The translations under genes and the position numbers were made by a program. The notes under the pieces are model-generated. The model did no database searches. It was given only the letters and a program-made list of their open reading frames with translations, and was not told the origin of the DNA. Positions 33,592 to 44,827 of a DNA stretch of 64,000 nucleotides are shown here, piece by piece (the stretch's first letter is position 1; each line of letters starts with the position of its first letter). Source of the stretch: Apoderus coryli (taxonomy: Eukaryota; Arthropoda; Insecta; Coleoptera; Attelabidae); the NCBI GenBank assembly GCA_911728435.2, contig OU452199.1, positions 2,108,001 through 2,172,000 of the forward strand, in the 5' to 3' direction.

Positions 33592-36500
33592 ATGATGATG
33601 AAATATACTGTAATCTTTCTGTGTGTGATTATCTCTGAACTATGTCGCAGTGTTCCAGTGAAATACTACGCAAGTAAATATGATCATATCGATGTTGAGG
33701 CGATATTAAACAATAGACGTATGGTGAATTACTATTCGCAATGCTTGTTAGACAAAGGACCTTGTCCACCGGAAGGTGTAGAATTTAAACGTAAGTAGAT
33801 ACCTACAAACATGATTTATTTTTGTTTAGTTACTTATGTGAATTAGAAAATAAATAATATTGTGTTACATTTATTTTGTACATTTTTTTTGCTTGTTATG
33901 GTCAGCATAATATCAGTACGGCCCTGCTAAGCGGAAGTGTCCGATCTGACTAAAAGAAAGTCTTGAGATTTTAACGATTTTCTATTTTCATATTGTCCAT
34001 TGTGTAAATTTTTTGCAAAGGTGACATTTTGGCAAGAGAAATATTAATCAATAACATGTGTTTTGCAAATCGCGTAGTTGTCCAAAATATAGACTTTTAT
34101 TTTAAAGAAGTGATCCATGATGAGTGGAAAGAAATCACCCTATGGGAAGATGCTCTCATTTTTGCAAATGGCCGCCAATCTCAAATCTGTTTTGACATTA
34201 GTGGACTAGACAGATGCAGAATACAAGTGAACAAACCATAGAGCGATACACTCCGCAAGAACGCGGAATAATCGTGTGTATTTTTTTGCGTAACAATTCG
34301 TCTGTGGTGTTGGCGCAGCGCGAATGCCGTAGCCGATTCCACGGCCGTCCGACACCGACTGCGCGTTTGGCCACCAACCTTGAAGAGTATGGAACCAAAC
34401 GAGACGTTGCCAAGAGTGGCCGGCCCTGGAGCACCCGTTCTGCCGAGAATATCGCGAGGATATCGAGCTGTCGCCGGCAACATCGACCAGACGCCGTGCC
34501 ACGCAATTAGCCATCAGCCGGACGTCCCTAAGGTGAATTTTGGTCAGAGGTCTGCGCATGTTCCCGTAAAAAGTCCAGTCCGTGCATTAGATGCTGCCTG
34601 CTGACCGCCAAACGTGCGTAACCTACGCCCAAGCCATCCTGAATCTCGTGGAGTGGACGATTTTGCGACTATCATCATACTGAGCGATGAGGTTCATTTC
34701 CACCTCAGAGGGTACGCGAACAAGCAAAACTATCGCTTCTGGGGCACCGAAAATCCACGAGTGATGAACGAGGAGCCATTACACCCGCTCATAGTGACTG
34801 CATGGTGCGCTGTTCACGCTGGAGGAGTAATCGGGCCATTTTTTTTCGAGAATGTCGCTAGCCAAACGACAACAGTGGACGGTGCGCGCTATAGGGCCAT
34901 GTTGACCGAGTTTTTTCTAGCGCAATTGGACGAATTAGGACTGAGGGACATGTGATTCCAACAAGACGGAGCAACGGCACACCCTGCGCGAGCTACAACT
35001 GATATTCTGAAGGCAGCGTCGCCTCATCTCTCGTTTTGGCGATTTGCACTGGCCCGCAAGATGACCCGATTTAAGCGTTCCAGACTTTTTTTTTGTGGGG
35101 TTTTTTGAAGTCTCGTGTTTACGTGAAGAAGCCCGAAACTCTGGAAGCCCTCAAGGACAACATTAGACACGAGTGCGAGAATCTGTCGCCCTAAGTTCTC
35201 GCCGAAGTGATGAGAAATGCCATAAAACGAGCCCGTATGGGAATCAATTGTGAATGCGCCCATTTGGCCAATAAAATTGTAAAGACTCAAGCAAACATAA
35301 TCAAAAAACAGAATCGGATGACTTCTTTTGACCCATATAAGGGAGAGATTAGACCCTTGTTAGTTAGGACGTTTATTCTATACTATTGGTAATACTTTTA
35401 TTTTCTAAATAACTTCAAATAATAATAATATAATAATCAGTTTATTTGTTGTTCTGGAATTATATGAAATAAATAATACATCCTACGATTATAATATAAA
35501 AAGTAAGAAAAAATAAAAATATATATGTACTTACTATGTTAATGGGAACTACAAAAAGGGTTAAAAAGGTAATAAAATACTGATCTTTAATTTTAACCCT
35601 ACACCACCCTTAAATAATACACAAAGAGAAAAAAAATACTAATAATAAATAATAGACGAAAAAAAACAACAAATCTACGAGAAATCTTATACAACTAGGA
35701 AAACAAAACAAACACAGATCAAAAAAATAAATAAATAAATCCTACATATTGGCACTTAAAGAATTTTAATAAATAAGGAAATTAATAAGATTAAATCTAG
35801 ACTATACTGAGGGAATACAAAATCAAAATATGACAAACAAAAAATGGAAACTTCGCATAAAGAACAAAAGTTTACACTCTCAAATGTTAAAAAGTTATAA
35901 TCGGATAAGTCATCTTATATTATATACAGGGTGAGTTATTAGTGAGTCGAAGTTTGATATTACCTCAAAGATCAAAAATTTCATAAAGTACGTATTTTAA
36001 AATTATTGTTATTTGTACAGGGTGGCTCATCTCATCAGGGTGAACCAAACTTACGTTTTTTTAAATGGAAAGCCCTATTTATTATTCCACAATTTCATTG
36101 GGTTAGACTTGACATTAATCGTACTAAAATTTTAGAAAATTCTACAGAGTGGTTCAAAAGTTACCACTAGTATTATATGCAAAACATGGCGAATTCTAAG
36201 GCTTCTGTACTGGAACTGAAATAATTTAAACTCTGCTTCTTACGGGCATAGATTTTTGATAGTTATCAACTTTTAGAAAAAGATAATTGTTAGTATATAG
36301 TGCAAAACCTGTATACAAGATGAGCCCAAACTCAAATTTGCGTTTTATTCGAATCTTCCAAATGAGACACACTGTATATAATATCAAAAACTGAAATGTC
36401 TCTCTCAAAGGAGATGTCGGCGTCGTTTTATTTATCAAAATAATCATTCCTCCCCTCTGACATGGATTACTCAATTTTATAGCATATCAAATCTGGATAG

Positions 36501-37319
36501 AATCTTATGTAGTCTCAAAAAATTAATATTAATATACAGGAGGTCCCGATCAACCCTGTATACTTTTTTGGTAACGTCAAAAACGAGCAAACTCAAAAAC
36601 AAAACCCAAGCAAAACACCCTCCGTGCAATTTTACTCCTTCCAAGAGCCTCTCAAGCAAGCTAATCATGCCTCTCCGCATTTTTTAGGTATTCTTCCAGA
36701 AGCGCTCCAAACAACATGCGCTCGCTGCAGCGAAAAGCAACAAACAGTCACCTACAGAGTCATCAAACGTCTCAAGAAAGAGTTCCCGAAAGTGTGGGCC
36801 CAACTATCCGAACTTTGGGACCCAAACGACATTTACGTGGAAAAGTTTGAGTCCACATTCAAAAAGAAGTACCTTACTGCATATCCAACAAGCAATAATC
36901 TTGATACTACTAGTTCAAAAACTTTAGAAAACTCCATAGTAACTCAAAGTAGTAGTACCTTAGCTAGCACTAAAGGAAGTAGCACCAGTACCATAGTACC
37001 CGATACAATTAGTTCTAGTAGCGTTGCGACTAATATTACTTCAAGTAGTACCATGTCATCAATAACACTGCATAAGTCGTACTCTAACAATACATTGAGC
37101 ATCACCATGTCAAGTACTAACACAGTAAGACCGACAAGACCGACAACAACAATACGGGACAGAGTTGGGGCTAACATTGAGGCAACGGTGAGTTTAGCAG
37201 GGGATTTCGTAGGGGGATTAGTACGGGGATTTGGGGCTATTGGTACTAGAGTCGTGGAAACTAGTGCTGAAATCGCTGGGGTGGTTTTGAAGAATTTGGC
37301 TAGGCCGTTACAAGTTTAA
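33592..37319 (+). CDS. CSP: Long chemosensory protein with Ser/Thr-rich C-terminal tail
   Basis: Exon 1 is 33592-33790 and exon 2 is 36688-37319, giving 276 residues, about twice the family's usual 110-130. ATG at 33592 starts MMMKYTVIFLCVIISELCRS, the signal peptide (the next Met codons are possible starts). The OS-D domain runs to about residue 132: KYYASKYDHIDVEAILNNRR, C-LLDKGP-C, RILPEALQTTCARCSEKQ and VWAQLSELWDPNDIYVEKFE. Residues 133-227 are dominated by Ser, Thr and Asn, with many possible O-glycosylation sites. The last 50 are glycine- and valine-rich and amphipathic (SLAGDFVGGLVRGFGAIG). The intron (phase 1, 2.9 kb) holds a dead transposase and several mariner-type ends. The second exon keeps one open frame across the tail, so the tail is under selection or recent. 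A further exon may lie at 39029-39115. Confidence 0.88.
34205..35200 (+). pseudogene. Tc1/mariner transposase pseudogene in the CSP intron
   Basis: The plus strand reads IERYTPQERGIIVCIFLRNN (helix-turn-helix region), then after frameshifts ILSDEVHFHLRGYANKQNYR (first Asp), FWGTENPRVMNEEP, TAWCAVHAGGVIGPFFFEN, and after a stop FQQDGATAHPARATTDIL (second Asp). The third-Asp region is scrambled. It is dead and GC-richer than its surroundings. Confidence 0.8.
35201..36687. other. Rest of the CSP intron
   Basis: 35405-35460 is an AAT-rich tract like a LINE 3' tail. At least two CAGGGTG-type ends (35932, 36017) are present and one run of mariner-type sequence extends to about 36540. No exon was seen. 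Confidence 0.4.
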
Positions 37320-39028
37320 GGGTTAAAATGATCATTGTTTGTTCGTATAATTTATTGTATTTATTGTTTGTTTGATTTGCGAGGTGTTTTGTATAGATTT
37401 TGTCAGTAATTAATGTGATTTATCCCGTAACATCACAGGTTTGGGACTTCAGTCTGAAAAATTTTGATCTTAAATATACAGGGAGTCTCCTAAATGTTTG
37501 GATTTCCTGCTGATTTTTTTTCAGGATTTAACTTTCCATTTTTTTTACAAAATTCAGTTTGAATGTTTAAATTAAATATCCATATATCATTCTTACTTTA
37601 AGCATGCAGCTTATCCACCTGCAGCAAGTCGCATTGATGCCTCGTTGCCTCCTAAGATTGAGTTCGTTGAAACGATATCGAAGGCTCCCTGTTGCAAGTA
37701 GAACCTCCCTGTTCCGCCTTACTAACTAGCTGATGCAGCGCTGTCTCAATCGACATTCTCCACCACGCTGAGACATGATCCAGCCATCAGAAATCTGAAT
37801 GATCCATACAAACGTCTTATTACTTGTCCAAAAAATAAAAAAAGTTTTTACATTTTAAATCGGTTTTGTTTAATTTATGGAAAATGTTCAAATACCAAGT
37901 AAGATACTAAGTTAAAAGAAGTTAAATTAACTAATTTTGCTGTCAGGGCGTGGTCTATAGTACGACACAGTTAAGAATTATACACTTTTATATGGATAGG
38001 AAATATAAACGTGTATCATTCTTAACTGTGTCGTACAGTAGATAAGTAGTTCTGTGTCTATCATTTTGTATGGGACACAGTGTATATTAAAAAAAATTGC
38101 ACGTTATTAATAATAATTTTAGTTGCCATATTATTAATTTAACACAAAGCAGGTTTTTCATCAGTTCCCGAATGTAGTAGACCAGGGTCGATAGTTTTAA
38201 AAACGGTAAAAAGTGAAAAAAAATTATAGTAGGATGATACCCATTGGAAAAGGTAGAGAATATAACAAAAATGAAAGGAAAAATAAATCACTGGCGATCT
38301 GAGGTCGGGAAAAGGGGGAGGGAGTGAGTTTTTAAGGGTAAAAAACGGTTATTCTCGATTTCCGGTAAACCTGCAAGTCCTCTGAAGAAAAAGAGAGAAC
38401 TACCTTTTCCAATGGTCTTTATTTTCATCTTTATTTTTAAATTGTACACTACAGTTTAAATTATCATATTCGAATGGTCTCCAAAACGTCATGTTGGGTT
38501 AGCTGAACAGACAATTTTGGTCAGTAGACTAAAATTGAACTGAAACTCGCCCAATTAAAAAAATAAAGGCCTTTATTATTATTATTATTATTATTATGAT
38601 TATTATTATGTTGCAACAGTTAAAAAAAAATTGAATATACAAACAATAGAAAATAGTTATCATATACTACCTACTAACAATAGTGCTTTAACTACGACAC
38701 TGTAAATAAATATATCTCTCATCAACTACCACAATCCAAGAAATAATAATAATAAAATATTAAGCCAGGATAATAAAAATGGTAATACGCCCAGAGTGCA
38801 TAATGTGGCATGTTTAAAATACTCATTGTGATTAAGTAGTATATGATGAAAAAATGTTTTCACAATATACTATTTCGAGCATATATAAAACACACTTTAT
38901 CGAATGTCTTACTCACCTATTTGCCTGCCTTTGGGAATTGATGAAACAGCCTTAATTAGTTATTATCGTCTTAAGTCCTAATACCATCCCTCATTCATGT
39001 TGCATGTGGTTAAAATTTTATTTTTCAG
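37320..39028. other. Downstream region of the long CSP, with a hairpin
   Basis: It holds the 37960-38036 hairpin (separate entry), a GC-richer unidentified stretch at 37605-37800 and an (ATT)n tract at about 38570-38612. 38160-38560 looks like a degraded repeat without a class I can name. Confidence 0.4.
37960..38036. repeat. Long hairpin (34-bp arms, 9-nt loop)
   Basis: Arms 37960-37993 and 38003-38036 pair at 32 of 34 positions (GTACGACACAGTTAAGAAT at the base). Imperfect symmetry continues about 7 bp further out. The size suits either a microRNA precursor or a minimal palindromic MITE. Confidence 0.8.
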
Positions 39029-39115
39029 GTAAAAGCCTTCAAGGAAATTGAAAACAAACTAACAACACTAGCTAAGCGGAAATTGCATCATTTTAAAAGT
39101 TTTTTTAAAGGATAA
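39029..39115 (+). CDS. Possible last exon of the long CSP gene
   Basis: TTTTATTTTTCAG precedes an open stretch of 28 codons, VKAFKEIENKLTTLAKRK and LHHFKSFFKG, then TAA. It is in frame with the preceding exon if that exon ended at CAA 37313, just before GTTTAAG. That donor is weak. The peptide is lysine-rich and helical and would extend the amphipathic end of the protein. Confidence 0.3.
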   Translation, partial: VKAFKEIENKLTTLAKRKLHHFKSFFKG

Positions 39116-39769
39116 ACACAATCATATATTATAATATTTATTTATACAAATGTAAATTAAGGAAATTGTTTAATAATACATACCTATTAATTAAGTAGTC
39201 GCATAATTTAAGAGACCTAATCATAATTTTCTACGTAGGTATACCTAATATATGTGAACTAAGTTGTTTGTTTTGATCTGTTGATTTATCTGAAAATTTT
39301 GATCATGTTAAGTAGTCGCTTTGTATTATTGAATTAATATATAACAAATAACTTTCGCGAATTGTTATTATTTAATGTAGTGACATTGAAATATACAGGG
39401 TGAATAGTTTTCTTCTAAGAATATGTTTTAAAATGAAAATCTTATAGGTACAAGATTTGACATTGAGAATAATCTACATAGTCATTGGAGACACCTTAGC
39501 ACAAAACATGAATATTTGACTCAAGACACTTAAAATAATTCACTATAATATCGATAGCCCAACCTTCGGTAAAGTTTTGGGCTGACACAACCGACACAAA
39601 GTTTGACACCCTGTACTTGAGAATGAAGCATTTCTGGACCTATGTTTATATGAACTTTTCATCTTACAATTGCTCAAAGAATCAACTCCTTCAAATACGA
39701 ATTTCTTGAGTCCTTAACACCCTGTAGCTATTGCTTGATAAACATTATTTGAACTCGCTCCATCGGGAC

Positions 39770-40315
39770 AAATGGTAGAGACGTGGATTAACTCAGCAAC
39801 AGTGCATGGATGAACTTAATTCAATTTTTGGCGATGAAGCTCGATCAAGGACCAGTGTTTATCGATGGTATGGTGAATTCAATCGTGGTCGTAGTTCACT
39901 CCAAGACGGATTTCGTGAAGGTCGTCCAATATGAGTTGTTGTTCCGGAAATCATTGATGCTGTGCGCGAACTGATATTGCAAGATCATCAAGTGACCTAT
40001 CAAGAGATTGAGACAACCTTAGACATTAGTGGGACCAACATACATTCAATATTGCATAAACATTTGACTGTCAAAAAATTTTATTCGCGTTAGATCCCAC
40101 ACATTTTGTTAATTGCTCAAAAACAGGCTCGTGTCGATTGGTCGAAAGAAATGCTCAAAAAATACGATCGCGGTGCTTCGAAACACGTCTATGACATCGT
40201 GACAGGTGATGAATCGTGGATTTACGCGTATGAGCCCGAAAGTAAACAGCAGTCGACTGTATGGGTGTTTCAAGATGAGCCAAATCTTCATGGGGAATAT
40301 TTTGCGAAACAATAA
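39770..40315 (+). pseudogene. mariner (Mos1-type) transposase N-terminal half, dead
   Basis: The plus strand reads NSIFGDEARSRTSVYRWYGE, FNRGRSSLQDGFREGRP and a stop, VTYQEIETTLDISGTNIHSI, a second stop, then ARVDWSKEMLKKYDRGASKH and IVTGDESWIYAYEPESKQQS (first catalytic Asp present). The second half is missing from about 40300. This is a classic-mariner relative, distinct from the DD41D family. Confidence 0.85.
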
Positions 40316-40897
40316 AGTGTTTTTTGTTTTTGTTCTCTAATCCATCTGCCAAAATAATCAAATCGTCTATCTCAATCTGGAGAACATTGTTTTGTTGGGT
40401 TTGAACTTAAGTTATTTTGAAAATATTTTATTTTATATTTTCTTGTGTACGTTTAAACAAAGATAAATATGCAACGTATATCTATTTACATGTTTATAAA
40501 TTATTGTACAATTTAATTTTAAGAATATAGCGGAAAAACAAAGTTTTGTTATAATAAAATATTATTATTCATTCATTTCTAATTAAAAATTAATCATTTG
40601 TATTATAATTTATTTTAGTAAAACCTATTTAATCTCATCCAATATAAAGCATAACATATTTAATAATACTGTTATGCATGCTGTAGGACAACCCGTATAA
40701 ATTAGAATCAATAAAGACACCAACTGCCTTCTAGAAAGAGTAGCGACCACGGCTGAGTGAGATAGGTAATATTTCAGAGTGGTTTTACTGTCTCTTATAT
40801 TTACGCTGCCGATGTGGCGAACATTTTAAGGGAAGAGGGGGTTCAGTTGGTATAATACCGTATAACAATAGAATTCGTCCTATGATAATCATCGTGG
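40316..40897. other. Spacer without a recognised gene
   Basis: AT-rich. No exon or element end was supportable. Confidence 0.35.
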
Positions 40898-42480
40898 TAA
40901 ATAATAATAATAATCTCTTTATTGTCTAACAGGTATTGCTACCCAATAACAAGACAAAATCTTACATAAACAAAAACTATTGCCTAGCATTAGCATACAA
41001 AAATATCCAACTTAAAACTAACTGAAAAATACAAAAAAGGAAATACACGCATCAAAACGAAAGAAAATTGGGACAAGAACAATTAATAATAAAAATAAAT
41101 AATTAACACATGAACATAATTCATCAAAACAAATCCAAATCAGTAGCCCGCAAACATGTCTCTAAACTTTTCTTAAAAGAATCAAGCGATACATTAAAAA
41201 AAATCAACGTTTTCATTAATGACTAATCGGTTGCTGTATTTACAAGCCCGAAATAGCGGTGCTTTAGATTCATAATTAGAACGAATCTGTGGCACCCAAA
41301 ATAAACTAGCGCTTCTAGAGTGAACCCTAGGGACACGAAGCCATAGCTGCTAAAGCAACCGAGGACAATCCAACATATTGTTGATCAACTTAAAAAGAAA
41401 GATCTGAGACGCGAAGATGCGTCTCTCGGCTAACGGCCGAAATCCGAACCTTGTCAGTAACAGGCCGTGATCCCACCCACGAGGAGGAAAATATCCATCA
41501 ATTTTAAATGACAAATATTTTAATAACTTACATTGGATACTCTCCAATCTCTGTATATGAACACGGTAGATGAGCGACCAAATGATTGTAGCAAATTCCA
41601 AAATAAACACAACAAAGGCGAAATAGAGACTTTTCAGGCAGTCCCTGTTGTTGAATTCTCTGGTCTGTCTAAAAATAAATCCTAACATTCGCAAAGCATT
41701 AGCATAAACTTGCTCAATGTGGTAGTTGAAAGATAAATCGCCATCCAAGTATACACCAAGATCTTTGATTAAATTGCAGCGTTCCAAATTTGAATTATCG
41801 ATGGTGTAGTTTCGCAAAAACGGATCTTGACGTTTTGTAAATGTCACCGACTTACATTTGTTCAGATTTAGAGGAAGTCTATTTAGATCAAACCAATTTG
41901 AGAGCCGACACAGATCTGTTTGAAGCTGTGCGCAATCATTCTCACATACAACAGTGCGATACAATTTTAAATCATCCGCAAACAACAAATAATTGCTATT
42001 GAAACCAGAGCCAATATCGTTTACGAATATTGCAAAGAAAAGAGGAGCCAACGTACTGCCCTGCGGAGTTCCACTTGAGGCTGTGAATGAACATGAACTG
42101 AATCCATTGTATTCAACAAATTGTTGCCTTGCTCCCAGATAGGACTGAAAAAAAGATATCAGATTCCTGCTGAAGCCAATGTCGCACATCTTCTGTTGAA
42201 TCAGGGAATGATCAATCTTATCGAACGCCTTGGAAAAGTCAGTATAGATTGCGTCGACTTGCAAGCCTCGACCGACTGCAGGAAAGTGGTTAGATTGGTC
42301 ACCGTAGAACGACCCTTAATGAATCCATGTTGCTGGTCAACTACCCTATGTTTTATTTGCTCAAATAACTTTATTGTGTAGAGCAATTTCAAAAACCTTT
42401 GCGAAATTAGGAAGATTTGAAATAGGTCGATAGTTTTCGATTCTGTTAATATCTATAATAAAAGAAACATACAAAAATCG
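40898..42480 (-). mobile_element. LINE ORF2 fragment (Jockey/CR1-like)
   Basis: Minus-strand order: KLLYTIKLFEQIKHRVVDQQ, HGFIKGRSTVTNLTTFLQ, then in another frame AIYTDFSKAFDKIDHSLIQQ, SGTPQGSTLAPLFFAIFVND and YLLFADDLKLYRTV (catalytic FADD intact), WFDLNRLPLNLNKCKSVTFT, IKDLGVYLDGDLSFNYHIEQ, LESIQCKLLKYLSFKIDGYF. The 304-codon main frame is open from 42264 to 41350, so this copy is fairly young. The 3' end is an (AAT)n tract at 40898-40915. Confidence 0.9.
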
Positions 42481-42649
42481 TCATGAAATCATCCGTAAAA
42501 TCTGATGTCTTTGTTTGAATACAATTTACCACTTAGAACATAAAAGTAAACATATTTTAGACAGCTCTCGAAGACAGTTACAATCCGGAATTGACACACA
42601 TTGCATTACAATGATGTTGAATTCAACAAGATAGGGCATCTCCTCACTC

Positions 42650-44350
42650 TAGTGTGATAGTGTAACGAAAAAGCCTTCCGCTGGTTTCGATGGCATACCT
42701 TGTTCGGTGCTGAGGAACGTTGTAGAATATATTCTTGAACCAGTAACTTACCTGATAAATCTGTCATTTAGCTCAGGCTGCTTTCCTGAATCTCTTAAGA
42801 GATCGGTGATTATTCCTCTTCATAAGACAAATGATATCCACGAGATAAAAAACTACCGTGGAATAGCATTATTGTCTGTTTTCTCAAAGATATTTGAACG
42901 AGCATTTTATATCAGATTGCTTTCATTTTTGGAAAAAATTAATTTTTTTAATTCTTTGCAATTTGGATTTCGGAAGGGCCTATCCACGCAGCATGCAGTC
43001 ATGACTTTATATAAGGAAATTCTTTTGAATATGGAATGTAAGAGAGAGACAGCATGTTTATTTTACGATCTTCAACGGGCCTTCGATGTTGTTGACATAA
43101 ATTTGCTTTTGGAAAAATATTATACCGTTGCGGGTCGTGGGATACCTCTCGATTGGCTTCGGTATTTTTTAACAGCTCGAGAACAAGTGACAGCCCTTAG
43201 GGAGGGATCAAGATTATATAAATCTGACTCCAGGTTTACTAGCACTGGAGTGCCTCAGGGCAGTTTGTTGGGTCCCTTGCTTTTTATAGGTTTTATTCAG
43301 GACTATTTTGCTGGAAATTTTATGGTCCTGTTTACGGATGATCCGGCGGCCTTAGCTTCCAGCCACGACTTTGGTGAGTTGAGTAGGAATTCGCATAAGC
43401 GCAGTCAAAATAATTTAATTTTAAATCAAGATAAAACCGAGTTATTGGTCTTTTCAACACGGGATCTCAATATAAGTCTTTTAGTTCGTATTAACAATAA
43501 AACTATTGAACAGAGTAATGTGGCCAAGTACCTGGGCGTCTACCTGGACCCCCAGCTCACTTGGTCACACCAGGTGGATCATGTTCTGAAGAAGTTATCC
43601 GTCTATTGTTTTGTGATATGGCGCCTGCGGTCTGAAATTAGTTTCACTTTATTGAAGAATTATTATTTTGCATACGTTCATTCATGTATAAATTATGCTA
43701 ATATTTGTTGGGCTAATTCTCCTCGAGCACATGAGGTTTTTTTGATGCAGAAGCGTATAGTCAGAACAATGTTGTTCAAGCCTAAAATGTACTCTTGTCG
43801 CACACTCTTTCCTGCCTTAAACATTCTAACCCTGCCTTGACTGTACATTTTTAACAGTATTATGTATTATTTGAAGAATAATCCCTCTGATTATGCACTA
43901 TTTAGTGGTTCACCATATGCTTTGCGTGAGAATTTTAATTTTCGGATTCCCCGACACAGATCATCTTTAGTGGCCAAGAGTCCACTAGTATTGCCGGTTA
44001 AATTACATAACCATTTGCCTCGAGCATTAAAGGAAGTATCTACTATTAATACATTTAAATTTACCTTGAAAACTATGTTAACTTCCCACGCCTTTTATAG
44101 CCTAAGTGAGTGTTTTGATTGTAGAAATTTGTAAGATCTTTCTATGTTTGTTGTTTATATGTTTGTTTTGTGTATCAATGTTTGGCTATTGTATATATCG
44201 TAACTGCCTTCATTTGTATATTATTTATTTGTATTGTGGCGGAGATGTGTTTATGCATTTGTACTGTGTATATACTTATACTGTATGACAATTTCTACAC
44301 TGCAATTGCAGTTTATGGAAAATAAAGATTTTGATTTGATTTGATTTGAC
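42650..44350 (+). mobile_element. LINE ORF2 fragment with (TTTGA)n tail
   Basis: It starts KPSAGFDGIPCSVLRNVVEY and continues with SLKRSVIIPLHKTNDIHEIK, NYRGIALLSVFSKIFERAF, FGFRKGLSTQHAVMTLY, CLFYDLQRAFDVVDINLLLE, STGVPQGSLLGPLLFIGFIQ and FMVLFTDDPAALASS (catalytic DD kept, Ala changed to Thr). One TGA at about 43840 splits it from the tail YIFNSIMYYLKNNPSDYALF and LPVKLHNHLPRALKEVSTIN. The 3' end is at AATAAAG followed by TTTGA repeats to about 44350. Endonuclease is absent. Confidence 0.9.
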
Positions 44351-44827
44351 TCTACCCTTGCTGTTCCTCAGTGGAGTGGTCTCTGTTTAATTTTAATTGG
44401 GCGACCCTGTATTCAATGCCCGTTTGCGTTTGTAATGTCATCAGCAGTAATAATTACCGTAAAATATTAAAAACAAGTTATTAAATACCCGATTGGGAAC
44501 AAGAATTTGTAAACTATTTATTAATGTAATTTTAATCTATGTATGATACATGGGGAATTCCTCATAAAAATAAATACTGTATAATGTAGTAAAAACATAT
44601 CTATGAAAGTATAGCAACGACACTTTCACTTCGTTGGAAGAGACCTACTTTACAGTGTACCCTTCCAAAATCTACACTACGACGGGTTTAAAATAAAATT
44701 TATTCATGTTGAAAACAGAAAGTTAGCTACTATAATATATTCTGAAGCATTCAATCTAGTAGAGAGTTGACAAAAAAACAATCAGTTTAATTTTTAAGAT
44801 TTTTTTTTTTTAAATATTTTGCACAAT
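44351..44827. promoter_or_regulatory. Upstream region of the 44828 CSP gene
   Basis: TATAATATA at 44731-44739 and TCAGTTT at 44782-44788 are the best promoter-like words, but their spacing (about 53 bp) is wrong for a TATA/Inr pair. Nothing else was seen. Confidence 0.25.

Noticed and set aside
34181..34559. Several overlapping minus-strand ORFs
   Set aside because: They are antisense to the GC-rich transposase pseudogene on the plus strand.
37605..37800. GC-richer stretch considered as a host exon
   Set aside because: Frames on both strands contain stops and no family was recognised. It is probably an old repeat.
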